DNA from: Nitrosomonadales bacterium
GTDB lineage: Bacteria; Pseudomonadota; Gammaproteobacteria; Burkholderiales; Gallionellaceae
Direction: 5' to 3'
Assembly: GCA_016721605.1 (NCBI GenBank)
Contig: JADKHS010000024.1
Location: forward strand, 1-49,766
Length of the DNA: 49,766 bases
The notes beneath the pieces are model-generated. The model saw only the letters and a list, made by a program, of their open reading frames with translations, searched no databases and was not told the origin of the DNA. Shown one piece after another: positions 28,023 to 37,538 of the stretch (the stretch's first letter is position 1; each line of letters opens with the position of its first letter). Made by a program: the position numbers and the translations under genes.

Positions 28023-28634
28023 ATGAAACCTTACTCTGAATCATGCGAACAAAACCAAGCTCCTATACTTGAAATCCTACGGGAAACGCTTGCTAATCAA
28101 CATCATGTATTGGAAATAGCCAGTGGAACCGGCCAGCATGCCGTCTATTTCGGGCGTGCGCTGCCGCACTTGACCTGGCAAACCAGCGAATTAGCGCAAA
28201 ACCATGAAGGCATCCTGGCCTGGCTGAACGAGGCCCAACTATCCAATGTGCTTCCACCTGTGGCCATCGATGTGAACGATGACCGATGGCCTATTGAAAT
28301 AGTAGATACAGTGTTTAATGCCAACACGGTGCATATTATTTCTTGGCCAGAAGTAGAACGAATGTTTGCGGGCATAGCACGCGTTTTAAGCGCGGGTGGC
28401 ATTTTATGTCTGTACGGCCCCTTTAACTATGGGGGCAGGTTTACCTCTGAAAGTAATGCACGTTTCGATGCATGGCTCAAATCACGCAATAAAAATAGCG
28501 GGGTGCGGGATTTTGAAGCTATTAATCGGCTCGCCGAAACGTATGGACTTTTTCTACTAAGGGATGTGGCCATGCCCAGCAACAATCGAACCTTGGTGTG
28601 GCAACGCGCTCCCAACGTCCTTGCAGCACCATGA
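28023..28634 (+). CDS. DUF938 SAM-dependent methyltransferase-like protein
   Basis: A 203-residue DUF938 protein. The N-terminus SESCEQNQAPILEIL, then VLEIASGTGQHAVYFGRALP (SAM-binding motif I), PPVAIDVNDDRWP, VFNANTVHIISWPEVERMF and LYGPFNYGGRFTSESNARFDAWL are standard for the family. Fold and motif imply a Rossmann methyltransferase, but no substrate is established. Its stop overlaps the next ATG (ATGA), so the two are co-expressed. Confidence 0.9.
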   Translation: MKPYSESCEQNQAPILEILRETLANQHHVLEIASGTGQHAVYFGRALPHLTWQTSELAQNHEGILAWLNEAQLSNVLPPVAIDVNDDRWPIEIVDTVFNANTVHIISWPEVERMFAGIARVLSAGGILCLYGPFNYGGRFTSESNARFDAWLKSRNKNSGVRDFEAINRLAETYGLFLLRDVAMPSNNRTLVWQRAPNVLAAP

Positions 28635-29745
28635 GCATAAAAATACTTGAATCCATAGCGGATATTCCTGAGACGCAATGGAACGCCCTCGCGGGAAGTA
28701 ATCCGTTTCTTTCCTATGCTTTCTTACGGGCACTACAAGAAAGTGGCTGTACCACTTCGCGTACTGGCTGGGAGGTGCAATTTCTCACGGTTTGGCAAGA
28801 CAGCCTTCTTGTTGGCGCCATGCCGATTTATCGCAAACACCACTCCTTTGGCGAATTCGTTTTTGATTGGGCATGGGCTGAGGCTTATCAGCAACATGGG
28901 CTGAACTATTACCCAAAATTATTGTGTGCCATACCTTTTACGCCTATTACCGGAGCAAGGCTTCTGGCGACAACCCGCGAAGTGCGGACACAGCTCATCC
29001 ATTCCGCTCTGCAAATGGCGCAGGAGTCAGGCGTATCCTCCTTGCATTGCCTATTCCCGACGAAAATCAGGCGCTGGAAATGCAACAGGAAGGAATGATG
29101 TTGAGTCGTGGCGTGCAGTTTCACTGGCAAAATCCTGGGTACGCCGATTTCGATGCTTATCTGTCCAGCCTGCGTCAAGATAAGCGCAAAAAAATCAAAC
29201 ATGAGCGGCGCAAAGTGAAAGAAGCCGGCATTAGCTTCGAACGCATTCGCGGAGAAAATATCTCTGAAGCCCAGTGGGATTTTTTCTTCCAGTGCTATAC
29301 GCACACCCATAGTCAGTACAACTCCCCGCCATCATTGAATCTGAATTTTTTCAAACGCATCGGCGCAGCCATGCCTGAAAACATTCTGTTGATCATCGCA
29401 TCGCGCAGCGGAAAGCAGATTGCCAGCGCACTCAACTTATTCAATTGTGATGTTCTTTACGGGCGCTCATGGGGTGCGCTGGAATATCATCCTGGTCTGC
29501 ACTTCGAAACTTGTTACTACCAGGCCATTGAATTTTGCATCGAACATAAGATCGCCACTTTTGAAGGCGGTGCCCAAGGAGAACATAAACTTGCCAGAGG
29601 ATTTCTGCCGGTCACAACATGGTCGGCGCATTGGCTGGCGCATCCGCAATTCTCACGGGCAGTGGAAGATTTCTTAAAGCGTGAAACAGGAAACATTATT
29701 CAATACGTGGATGAGCTAAACGACAGCAATCCCTTCAAACGTTAG
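28631..29745 (+). CDS. GNAT/FemAB-like acyltransferase (DUF482 family, frameshifted)
   Basis: A 370-residue member of the DUF482 (peptidogalycan biosynthesis/recognition-like, FemAB-related GNAT) family. It begins MSIKILESIADIPETQWNAL, then SNPFLSYAFLRALQESGC, FDWAWAEAYQQHGLNYYPKL and PFTPITGARLL. A missing C in the CCC run at 29056-29058 breaks the frame; restored, it reads HCLFPxDENQALEMQ, then SRGVQFHWQNPGYADFDAYL, RQDKRKKIKHERRKV, SRSGKQIASALN, YGRSWGALEYHPGLHFETCYYQ and FEGGAQGEHKLARGFLP, the family signature. Acceptor unknown. Confidence 0.9.
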
Positions 29746-29753
29746 CCTATTAG

Positions 29754-29785
29754 TGTAGTGGTCTACTTTACACGGACATCTCGAT
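29754..29785. repeat. IS3-like terminal sequence next to jetD
   Basis: TGTAGTGGTCTACTTTACAC and the following GGACAT resemble the ends of IS3-family elements, which often start TGTAGTGGTC and are followed by a (T/G)TCCGGACA-like block. It lies in the 70-base gap between the GNAT-like gene and jetD, at the junction where base composition jumps. No transposase is attached here; a transposase remnant of IS3 type lies on the other side of the Wadjet genes. Confidence 0.4.
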
Positions 29786-29814
29786 AAGTAGAAAATCCGC
29801 CATCATTTATGGAT

Positions 29815-31027
29815 TTACGGCAAGGTGCCTGAATGGGATGCGGTGCTGCCGTCAAGGAGCTGTTCAAGGCGATGAGCCAGCCAGTGGAAGCCGATGTGTT
29901 CCTGCTCCAGCCGCAGTCGCGCGCGAATGCGGTTGTCGCGCAGATCGTCGTAGAGGGCTCTCTCCTCGGGCGTCAACCGGTGCAAGTCCACCCGGAGGGG
30001 CTTGTCCTCGCTTCCCCAAACGGAGGCGTGCGCATCGAGAGTTGCCCTGTCCATCAAGAACGAAGTTACGTGATCAAAGTAGCCGCGCAACTGATCCAGG
30101 ATACCAAAGCCGTGGGTGTCGATATCGCCCCAGTAATGGATTGAGCAGTTCTTCAGCCAATGACTGCGTGCCAGTGCATCCCAACCGTAACCAGCGCCAA
30201 AAACAACGATGGCATCACGAACCTTCGGGAAAGCCAGGAAGTTGGTCTCGTTCTCGGTGATGAATACACGCTTCACGGCGAGCTCCAAGCGACCAAAGCT
30301 ACCTGAATCCAGAGCCACGTCGGGGCATGCCGAGCCAGGAACGACCCGAATTGCTGGATCAAGCACACGGAAGCGAATGCGCGTCGGCTTCTCCAAAAAG
30401 CCATATCGGGCAGAAAACTGGGTGATACCGATTTTTCCGATGGCCACTGCATCGGCAGGCAATGCTATATCGAGCAACTCGGCCAGCACGCCGCGATGTG
30501 CTTCGATGAATTTGCTGTGCACGCCCGGCAAGTCCACCTGCCGCAAGTAAATGCCCGGACGCGGATGGCCGACAAACCACGCCACTACGGTCAGCAATCG
30601 TGGCCATTCGGCGGACAGCTCCAGCGCTTGCAGTGGGCGTTTTTCCAGCCAAGGCAGCAAGGCGGGGTGCGCTTGCCGGGTGGCGGAAACTTGAGCCGAG
30701 AAGCGATCCCAATCTTTGCGCTTGCCCAGCGATCTCAACGCATCTTCAAGCGTCTCGATCCACACGTAGGCCGGCATTTTTTGTGTCCCCTGGACGCGGT
30801 GCCGAAGTTCCTGCCACTCCACGCGGATAAAATCTGTGGCCGCCAATTCCAGCAGCCCAAGCGCGAACCTCGTTAAAACGATCCGTGATGTCCGCTGAAC
30901 TCGGGGATTTGAGTGACAAGCGCAACGGGAAACGTGGGTTTCCCGTCACCGCGTCTCGCAGCAGGTCTCCGCGCTCCCACAGCCGCGCCAATTGCGCCTT
31001 TAACTCCTTCGGGCCAGTCCATGTCAC
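29815..31027 (-). CDS. jetD: Wadjet defence protein JetD (DUF3322/DUF2220, frameshifted)
   Basis: JetD is the nuclease subunit of the Wadjet system, a topoisomerase VI-like Toprim protein that cleaves closed circular plasmid DNA extruded by JetABC. A GTG at 31027 overlaps the jetC stop (GTGA). The N-terminal DUF3322 begins TWTGPKELKAQLARLWERGD and runs to DRFNEVRAWA; an extra base near 30849 breaks the frame, which continues as ELAATDFIRVEWQEL. The DUF2220/Toprim part has FITENETNFLAFP (catalytic Glu), IVVFGAGYGWDAL and YWGDIDTHGFGIL with the metal-binding DxD. About 404 codons in total. Confidence 0.93.
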
Positions 31028-34000
31028 TGCGCCGGCTCCTGCGCGGATTGGGCTGGCATCAAGGCCTTCTGGGCCAGGTACTCCTCGATGGAAAGATTGC
31101 GCAGTTTAGATGCCCGTCCACCTTCGTTATGGACGAAGCCGACACTGGAAACGTAGGGCTCGATGATGTGGATTTTCTGCAACGGCGTCACGATCAGAAG
31201 TTGCAAGTTGAGTTGTTGGAACAATTTCAAGCCGTACTGGGCGGAATCGTCCGAACCGCGTCCGAACGCCTCATCGATGACCACGAAGCGGAAAGAGCGG
31301 GAACGGACCGCGCCCCATTCCAGGCCGAATTGATACGCCAGACTGGCGGCCAGAATGGTGTAGGCCAGCTTCTCTTTTTGCCCACCCGATTTGCCGCCGG
31401 AGTCTGAATAGTGCTCGTGCTCGGTGTTGTCCTCGCGCCAGCGCTCGCTGGCGGCGAACAGGAACCAGTTGCGCACGTCGGTGACCTTGGCCGTCCAGCG
31501 GCGGTCGGCGTCGGACAGACCTTCACGGCCCCGGAAGCGGTCGATGATGGCCTTGACCTGCAGGAACTTGGCTTCGGAATACTGGGCGTCATCCGACCCG
31601 CGCGCCTTCGGTGCAGGCGCGCAACTCCTGCTGGAAGTCGCGGATCTCGGCATCCGGGCTGGTCTGCGATTCGAGCACGATGTAGCGCCCGGGGTTGTAG
31701 TCGATCTCGCCCAGCGATTTGTTGATGTGCGCGATCCGCTCCTTGATGGTTTCGCGCTCGCGGGCCAGTTGGGCATTGAAGTTGGCGATTTCGTTGATCG
31801 TATTGACGTTGAGCAGTTCTTTGAACCGCGCAACAAAACGTGGCAGGTCGTCGCGATTCAATTGCGTTAGCAGGTTTTCATACTCGAAAGCCGCCGCGAG
31901 GCTGGCATCAATCTCGGCTGTTTCAAGTTTGAACGCCTCCTTAAAAGAAGCCATGGCCTTGATGATTTTCTCGGTCAGGCGTTCGAGTCCGCTGGTCTTC
32001 GGCATCGATCTTGGCCTGCAGCCAGGTACGCACGTCCTGCTCACGGTTGTCGCAAGATTCGACAGTCAGTTGATGCTCACCCAGCGCCTCGGCGCGCATG
32101 GATTCGAGCTTTGCCACCAAAGCATCGTCGATGACAACGCTTTGAAGCACTGTCTCGGTTTGCTGGCGAAGGTCTTGGGCATCTGAACGGCGCTGTTCCG
32201 TCTTGGCCCGCTTCTCGCGCGCAGCTTGCAGTTCTTCCCCTGTTTCCTTCTGCGCCTTCTGCAACTTGCGCAGGTTGTCGTTCAACTGTTTCAGCACATC
32301 CGACGCTGACTCCAGCCGACTGCGCTCATCCACCAGTTGGGCAATCTCGGTGGCGACGCTGGCCCAATCCAGTTCATCGAACGCGGTGAACTCTTCAAGG
32401 CGGATCAGCGCATCAAGGCGGCCTGCCAGTCCATCACGTTCTTTCTGGATTTCACCGATCTGGCTGCCTACCTCACCCAGCCGCGTTTCAAGCTGGCGAC
32501 GCTTGGCTTCCAGTGCCGCGATCTTGGCGCTGTTGCTCCAACCCAGCACATACCGGCTGCGGTCATCGATGCGGTGGCGGTCGTCCTTTTCGTGCCGGCC
32601 GCTCGGGTCTTTGATCTGGCCCGCGCGGGTGATGGCCCGCGTTTCGCGGCGGAACTGTTCTTGCGTGGCGCAGCAGGCCACGTCGAAGCGATGGGCGAGT
32701 TCGCGTTCTAGCCAATCGTAATGCGGGGATTCGGGCTTGATGGCCAGCTTGCGGGCCAAGGAATCACGGTGCAAGTCTGGTAGTTCAGCTGCCTTGCGTG
32801 GCCGCACATGGAAGTACACCAAGCGGCCACGCAGATGGGCGCTATCTACCCATTCGGCCACCGCCTTGTAGTGGGCATCGGGCACCAGCAGGGCCAGGCC
32901 AAAGCCGCGCAACAGACGTTCGGCTGCGCCTTCCCAATCGCGCTCATCATCGCGCACCTGGATCAGCTCACCGGCGAAGGGCATGTCGTCCACATTCAGG
33001 CCCAGTGCGCCGCACATTACGGCGCGGAGCTGGATCTGTTGATCGTCAATGTTGCTGCGGCGGCGCTTTAGGCTGTCGATTTCGCTATTCAGCAGGTCGT
33101 GTTCCTGCTTGCCCTGGCGCAAGGTCACGCCGTGTTCAGTGAGGGCGTTTTGCAAATCGGCATCGCGGTTACGTGCCTCCTCGCGCCAGCTTTGATATTT
33201 GCCACGCTGCGCGGCGAAGGTGGCGGCATCTGTTGCTACCGGCTCGCCCAGTACGGTTGACAGCTCACCATAGCGGCCGTCCTTGGTTTTGCGTGTATCG
33301 CGCAACTGTTCCTTCTTGCGAATCTCGATAGCAAGGCGTTCCAGTCTGTCGCCGCCATTGTCATTGATGGCCTGCTTCAGCTCATCAACTTGTTGGCCTT
33401 GTGCCTCATGATCCGCATTGAGCTTCTGTACCTCAGCATCCTCTTGCTCCCATTTTTCTGCCAGCGAGCCCAGCCGCTTGTGGATTAAGCCAAGCTTCAG
33501 GCCGGCGAAATAAAATCGCAGATTATCCCGGCATCCACGCAAATTATTGGCTTCGGCCATTAATGCGCTGTGGCGGCCGCAGTCCGCAATCAAAGGCGTG
33601 AGCAATTCAACCTGCCGCTGGGTTTTTAGTACAGCTTGATGGGCACGGTTGAGATCGTCGAAGTGGCCAATTAAGGCTTGCAGGCGCGGGCCAGCCTCGA
33701 AAGGTTCGAGCATATGGCTGCGCACGAAGTCGGTCAGGTTGCCCACCGACTTCATCGACACCGTCTGATGAAACAGCTCCAGCGCCTGATCGTTCTCAAT
33801 GCCGAAGCGCCGACGGAACCAGGCCGCATAGGGCGGAAAGCTGTCGTGCAATTCAGCCCCCAGCCCGCGCAGCTTCTTGCGCAGTTGGGCAATGTCCGAT
33901 CCGAAATGGGCGAAGTCAGAGGCAATTGACAGCTCGCGCTCCGCGCCCAGGAAGAACCGCGCCGGCTGCCCCTGCGCTTCCTTCATCCAGAACACCTGGG

Positions 34001-34412
34001 CCAGCGTCACCGTCTGGTCGTAGCCTGCGTTGTGGAACACGCCCAGGATCACGGAGTAGCTGTTCTGGTCGCGTAAGCTTACCGGCTTGGCCGCACCCGT
34101 GATCTCGTTGCGCTCGGATTTGTAATGCCCGAGCACGTAGGAGCGCAGCGTTCTTTCTTTGCTGTCCGCACCGGCAGCCTTGTTGTAGGCGATCCTGTTG
34201 GCAGGCACCAGCAAGGTGGTGATGGCATCCACCAGGGTGGATTTGCCCGAACCGATATCGCCCGTGAGCAGGCCATTCTTGCCATCGAGCTGCAGCGTCC
34301 ACACCCGGCCATCGAAGGTGCCCCAGTTGAACACTTCGAGCCGGCTCAGGCGAAAGCCGGACAGTGTGTCATCGGCACAGAAGTCCAGGCCCAAGGATTG
34401 CGGATCATTCAT
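31024..34412 (-). CDS. jetC: Wadjet defence protein JetC (SMC/MukB-like ATPase, two frameshifts)
   Basis: JetC is the SMC-like motor that extrudes plasmid DNA loops. The N-terminal head holds LSRLEVFNWGTFDGRVW and Walker A TGDIGSGKSTLVDAIT near residue 52. Long coiled coils with a hinge region occupy residues about 270-1000. The C-terminal head has the ABC signature SGGQKEKLAYTIL and Walker B FRFVVIDEAFGRG. Frame breaks lie near 31985-31998 (DAEDQR joined to LERLTEKIIKAM) and near 31606-31610 (ACTEGAR joined to GSDDAQYSE). Total about 1,130 codons, normal for type I JetC. The start overlaps jetB by eight bases. Base composition is clearly GC-richer than the EPS genes. Confidence 0.94.
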
Positions 34413-35082
34413 GGCCTGCTCCTACCTTGGTATTGGTCACGCCAGCCAGTTGAGACTGGTAAGTGGCCAGGCGCGCATCAAATTCGGCCAGCCATTGGGC
34501 ATCGACAAAGGCCTTCAGGATGCGTCGCACCTCGTAAGTGGCCGACCCAGCCGCTGTGCCGCCGGCGGGTTTGAGTTTTTGCAGAAAACCCAGTTCGGCC
34601 ACCTTGTTGATCGTGGTTTCAATCTGATCAATCAGCTTGGCTTCATTCGGGCCATCGGGCAGAAACACCCGCACCAGCTCCGCGATGTCGTCGCGGGACA
34701 GCACCAGCCGCGTATCGCCGCCGCCCGCATCAAACTCAGCCAGCTTCTTGCGCAACAAGGCGAGCAGCAAACTGATAGCGAAAGACAACGGCCGGCGTGC
34801 CACCAAGCGCGGCAGGCGGGGCGCTGGATCGTCGTCGGCAGGCTCGGGGCGGCTTTTCAGGAAGGCATAGCCTTCCGCCTCATCCAGCACCAAATCAAGA
34901 TTCAGCACCGCCACGTAGTCACGCACCCGTGCTTGCAGATTCAGCAGTGCCGCCCATTGGCGTTCGTCGCCATCACGGTACAGCACGCTTTTGAGCAAGC
35001 TGATCAGCAACACCGATAAATCAGCGGCGGGAGCCACCATCGGATGCGCTGCCGGTGTTGTGTTTGCGAATTCTTCTTCCAT
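34405..35082 (-). CDS. jetB: Wadjet defence protein JetB (DUF4194)
   Basis: A 225-residue DUF4194 protein, the MukE-like kleisin-associated subunit of the Wadjet condensin. It shows PAADLSVLLISLLKSVLYRD, NLQARVRDYVAVLNLDLVLD, EAEGYAFLKS, RRPLSFAISLLLALLRKKL, LVLSRDDIAELVRVFLP and NKVAELGFLQKL, two winged-helix-like units. It is intact, lies 37 bases after jetA, and overlaps jetC, in the canonical jetABCD order. Confidence 0.94.
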   Translation of the reverse strand: MEEEFANTTPAAHPMVAPAADLSVLLISLLKSVLYRDGDERQWAALLNLQARVRDYVAVLNLDLVLDEAEGYAFLKSRPEPADDDPAPRLPRLVARRPLSFAISLLLALLRKKLAEFDAGGGDTRLVLSRDDIAELVRVFLPDGPNEAKLIDQIETTINKVAELGFLQKLKPAGGTAAGSATYEVRRILKAFVDAQWLAEFDARLATYQSQLAGVTNTKVGAGHE

Positions 35083-35119
35083 GGCTTGTCTCAGTGATGG
35101 CCTCAGCTCTTGTTCTTGT

Positions 35120-36580
35120 TCAGCGCGTGAAAATTACGCGTGGCAGTCGTGCGCTGCGGGTGATTGCCTGACCGTCCGTGGCCACTGTCTGCCAGCGGAT
35201 GGACTCGGGCGTGTCCTCATCTACCACGGTGCTGAAAGTTTCACTGCCCAATTGCAAATAGGCCACCAATTCAGCCAGTCCCTGTTGCAAAGGCTGGCTG
35301 GTCACCAGCTCGCCCAAAGTGACCTGCGCCCGGTCTTGCAGGGCGTGGCGGATGTGGCGGGTGAGCCGTGCCTTATCGACGACCACTTGACCGAACAGCG
35401 CCGAAGGGTCGATATCTTCATCGCCCGCCTGCAAGGCCAGATCGGCAATCACTGGCTTGATGACCGGGGTGAACAAGGGCCGTTCCATCGCCAGCTCAAT
35501 ATCAGCGCAGGCCTCGGCCATTTCCATCACGTTGCCCGCAGGCGGCGCATCCCGCAGGGCCAGCGCCTTGCTCTCGATGCCGTGCAGGATGTCCATGATG
35601 CGGCGGTTTTCCAGCCAGGCCTGGTCATCCAGAAAGCGGCGCAACTGCTGCGACAAAGCGGCGACCGTGCGCTGGGTGTGCTCGCCGGCTTCCATCCAGT
35701 CGTAGTGCACGCGGCGGGTACGGCTGTCGGGCTTCAGATCCGTAATGGCGGGCAGCGTCAGCACGCGATCCAGCAGTCCGGTCAATTCTTCCTGCCGACG
35801 GCTGGAGAGCAAAAAATCCCAGAAGGCGCGAAAGCTCTTGCCCTGATCGGAATCGGCAATCGCATCGCGCTCGCCCATGATGTCTTCCAGCAGCGCCCCC
35901 TTGTTGCCTTCCCATAGTGCAATGCGCTCGCGCACGCGACGGTCCAGTTGGCGGAAGTTGTGCTCCACCTCGCGAAAGTCGGTGAGCAACTCGCGCGCAC
36001 CCTGCATGAACTGCTGGAAGCGATCCTTTAGCGCCGTATCGTCCAGCAGCGGCACATCGCCCGATAGCACTTGCGCGATCTCGGCGTCGATGTCATCGCG
36101 TTTTTTGTGCAGTTCGGCGATGCGTTTGGCTGGATCGGCCTCGCTGCCCTCGCTCATCTGCTTGAGCAGGTCAAACAGCGTGAGCAAGCGCGATTCGGTG
36201 CCGACGAACTGCCGCTCACTGAGTTGCGCCAGCCAGGCAATGGCCTTCTCGGTGGCAGGCGTTAAATCGAACTGTGCCTCGTCCGTTCCGGGGCGGTAAA
36301 ACTTGCGCAGCCAGCCCTTGTCGGGCGCTGCCCAGTCGTTCAGGTACTCCAGCGCCGGTTTTGGGAAAGCGGACTCACCCAAGTGCAGGCGCAGGGCATA
36401 CAGCTCATCTTCCAGCGCCTCGGCCAGATCCGCCGCCGCCATCACCCGCACATTGGGTGCCACGAACACCCGATGCAGAAAACTCGCCACCAACGGCGCA
36501 TGGTCCGAGCGCAACAACCGCCACGCGGGGTGGTGGGTGCGCAGGGTGTCGAGGTGGCGAAGTCGAGGATCATGCGGCAC
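35120..36580 (-). CDS. jetA: Wadjet defence protein JetA (DUF3375)
   Basis: JetA is the MukF-like kleisin of the Wadjet complex. The GTG at 36580 gives VPHDPRLRHLDTLRTHHPAW, matching known JetA N-termini; the frame stays open to 36685 but that extension is the hsdS remnant in another frame. Landmarks are ALEYLNDWAAPDKGWLRKFY, FDLTPATEKAIAWL, GTESRLLTLFDLLKQMSEGS, FREVEHNFRQLDRRVRERIA and GERDAIADSDQGKSFRAFWD. The gene is uninterrupted (486 residues). The start codon overlaps the stop of the upstream hsdS fragment by 11 bases. Confidence 0.94.
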   Translation of the reverse strand: MPHDPRLRHLDTLRTHHPAWRLLRSDHAPLVASFLHRVFVAPNVRVMAAADLAEALEDELYALRLHLGESAFPKPALEYLNDWAAPDKGWLRKFYRPGTDEAQFDLTPATEKAIAWLAQLSERQFVGTESRLLTLFDLLKQMSEGSEADPAKRIAELHKKRDDIDAEIAQVLSGDVPLLDDTALKDRFQQFMQGARELLTDFREVEHNFRQLDRRVRERIALWEGNKGALLEDIMGERDAIADSDQGKSFRAFWDFLLSSRRQEELTGLLDRVLTLPAITDLKPDSRTRRVHYDWMEAGEHTQRTVAALSQQLRRFLDDQAWLENRRIMDILHGIESKALALRDAPPAGNVMEMAEACADIELAMERPLFTPVIKPVIADLALQAGDEDIDPSALFGQVVVDKARLTRHIRHALQDRAQVTLGELVTSQPLQQGLAELVAYLQLGSETFSTVVDEDTPESIRWQTVATDGQAITRSARLPRVIFTR

Positions 36581-36800
36581 TCGGCTCCGCTGGGGTAAAC
36601 AGCGCCGACTCGAAGGCGGCCCAAGCCGACTGGCGCAGTCGGGCTGCCTCCCGCTCCATCCCATCAGCGCGGGTGAAAGCAGCAATCAGTTTGTCTTGTT
36701 CGCCGAGCGAGAGAACTGGAATTTCAAGGCTCGAAAAGCCTTCCGGTGTGGCGCCCTTGCGGCCACCCGTACCAAATTGAGGCCGGTTGCCAATCATAGA
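36570..36800 (-). pseudogene. 3' end of a type I specificity gene (hsdS) joined to jetA
   Basis: The frame ending at TGA 36570-36572 encodes FGTGGRKGATPEGFSSLEIP, VLSLGEQDKLIAAF and RQSAWAAFESALFTP, resembling the C-terminal recognition/coiled part of HsdS (the x-P-x-L-x-EQ motif followed by a helix). The 5' part is gone: about 36811 upstream the sequence changes to an IS3-family transposase tail. Because the stop overlaps jetA's GTG, this fragment may still serve as a leader that couples jetA translation. Family assignment is by motif only. Confidence 0.55.
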
Positions 36801-36810
36801 GTCCAACGGG

Positions 36811-36960
36811 TTAAGCTGCGGGTAATTTTTCATAATGTCGCTTTGTAAAACGGGGTGACAAATGGCCCAGTCGAGCCTGTTTTCCCTACTGACTATAAAA
36901 TATCTCAATATACTCGGTGATCTCTTGTATTGCCTGTGCACAGGGCTTGCATTAGATTAC
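36811..36960 (-). pseudogene. Remnant of an IS3-family transposase (OrfB C-terminus)
   Basis: One minus-strand frame reads QAIQEITEYIEIFYSQ, an in-frame stop, then GKQARLGHLSP and RHYEKLPAA before the stop at 36811-36813. This is the conserved C-terminal tail of IS3-group transposases (…IEIFYNRQRxQAxLGxLSP…YYxKLLAA). Two internal stops and missing residues show it is dead. It interrupts the hsdS fragment upstream of jetA. Confidence 0.75.
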
Positions 36961-37020
36961 CTTGCTCACAAAAATCATGCCCTCGCACACGCGCGGGTGA
37001 GCATAATTCCAGAAGTTTGT

Positions 37021-37168
37021 TTAAGGGCACCTCTAAAAATTCAGATTTCGTCACAATACGTTGTTGCTCACAAAAAATGTTTCCTTACATATCAATTATA
37101 TGCTGCGTCAACATTTTTATTCGCGCCTAGTCTTGTTTAGAACTCTTAATTTTTAGAAGTGCCCTTAA
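37021..37168. mobile_element. 140-bp MITE with terminal inverted repeats and TTAA ends
   Basis: The left end (37025 onward) is GGGCACCTCTAAAAATT and the right end, read on the other strand from 37164, is GGGCACTTCTAAAAATT: 17 bases with one mismatch, plus a further AGA match. TTAA flanks both sides (37021-37024, 37165-37168), as a target duplication or as part of a palindromic end. The interior is AT-rich and non-coding. Size and structure are those of a miniature inverted-repeat element, probably mobilised by an IS5-like or similar transposase elsewhere in the genome. Confidence 0.8.
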
Positions 37169-37225
37169 GAAGTTGTAACCATGCGGTCTCGAAGCTGATT
37201 TCTTTGTGGAGGCTCATGTTATTTC

Positions 37226-37538
37226 TTAACTCAGCATTTCCAGCAATACAGGATGCCATACCGATAACTCGATCTCACCCATTTTCCCCATCAGGCGGCG
37301 CTTATCTACCGAACGTATCTGGTCGAGTAAAATGCGTGCATTTTTCCCCACGAAAACAACTTCAGGACGACAGCCCAGCGGCTGACCTTTACTGGTTATT
37401 GGGGCAATGATGACGCGGCAATGCTGTATTAAGATCGTCCGGCGACACGATCAGAGCAGGACGTGTTTTTTTGATTTCAGTGCCTATGGTCGGTTCAAGA
37501 TTGACCCAGTACACCTCACCGCGTGCTACCACGCCCAT
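37226..37538 (-). pseudogene. mazF: MazF/PemK-type toxin (frameshifted)
   Basis: Reconstructed across two frames, this is a ribosome-independent mRNA interferase of the MazF/PemK family. The first frame reads VARGEVYWVNLEPTIGTEI, KKTRPALIVSPDDLNTALPR; after a one-base loss near 37418 the second reads VIIAPITSKGQPLGCRPEVV, FVGKNARILLDQIRSVDKRR and ends WHPVLLEMLS at the stop 37226. The R-P-A-L-I-V-S-P core and LLDQIR motif are diagnostic. ATG 37538 or GTG 37532 can start it; GAGGA lies just upstream, inside the antitoxin end, which it overlaps. As read it would be inactive. Confidence 0.85.
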
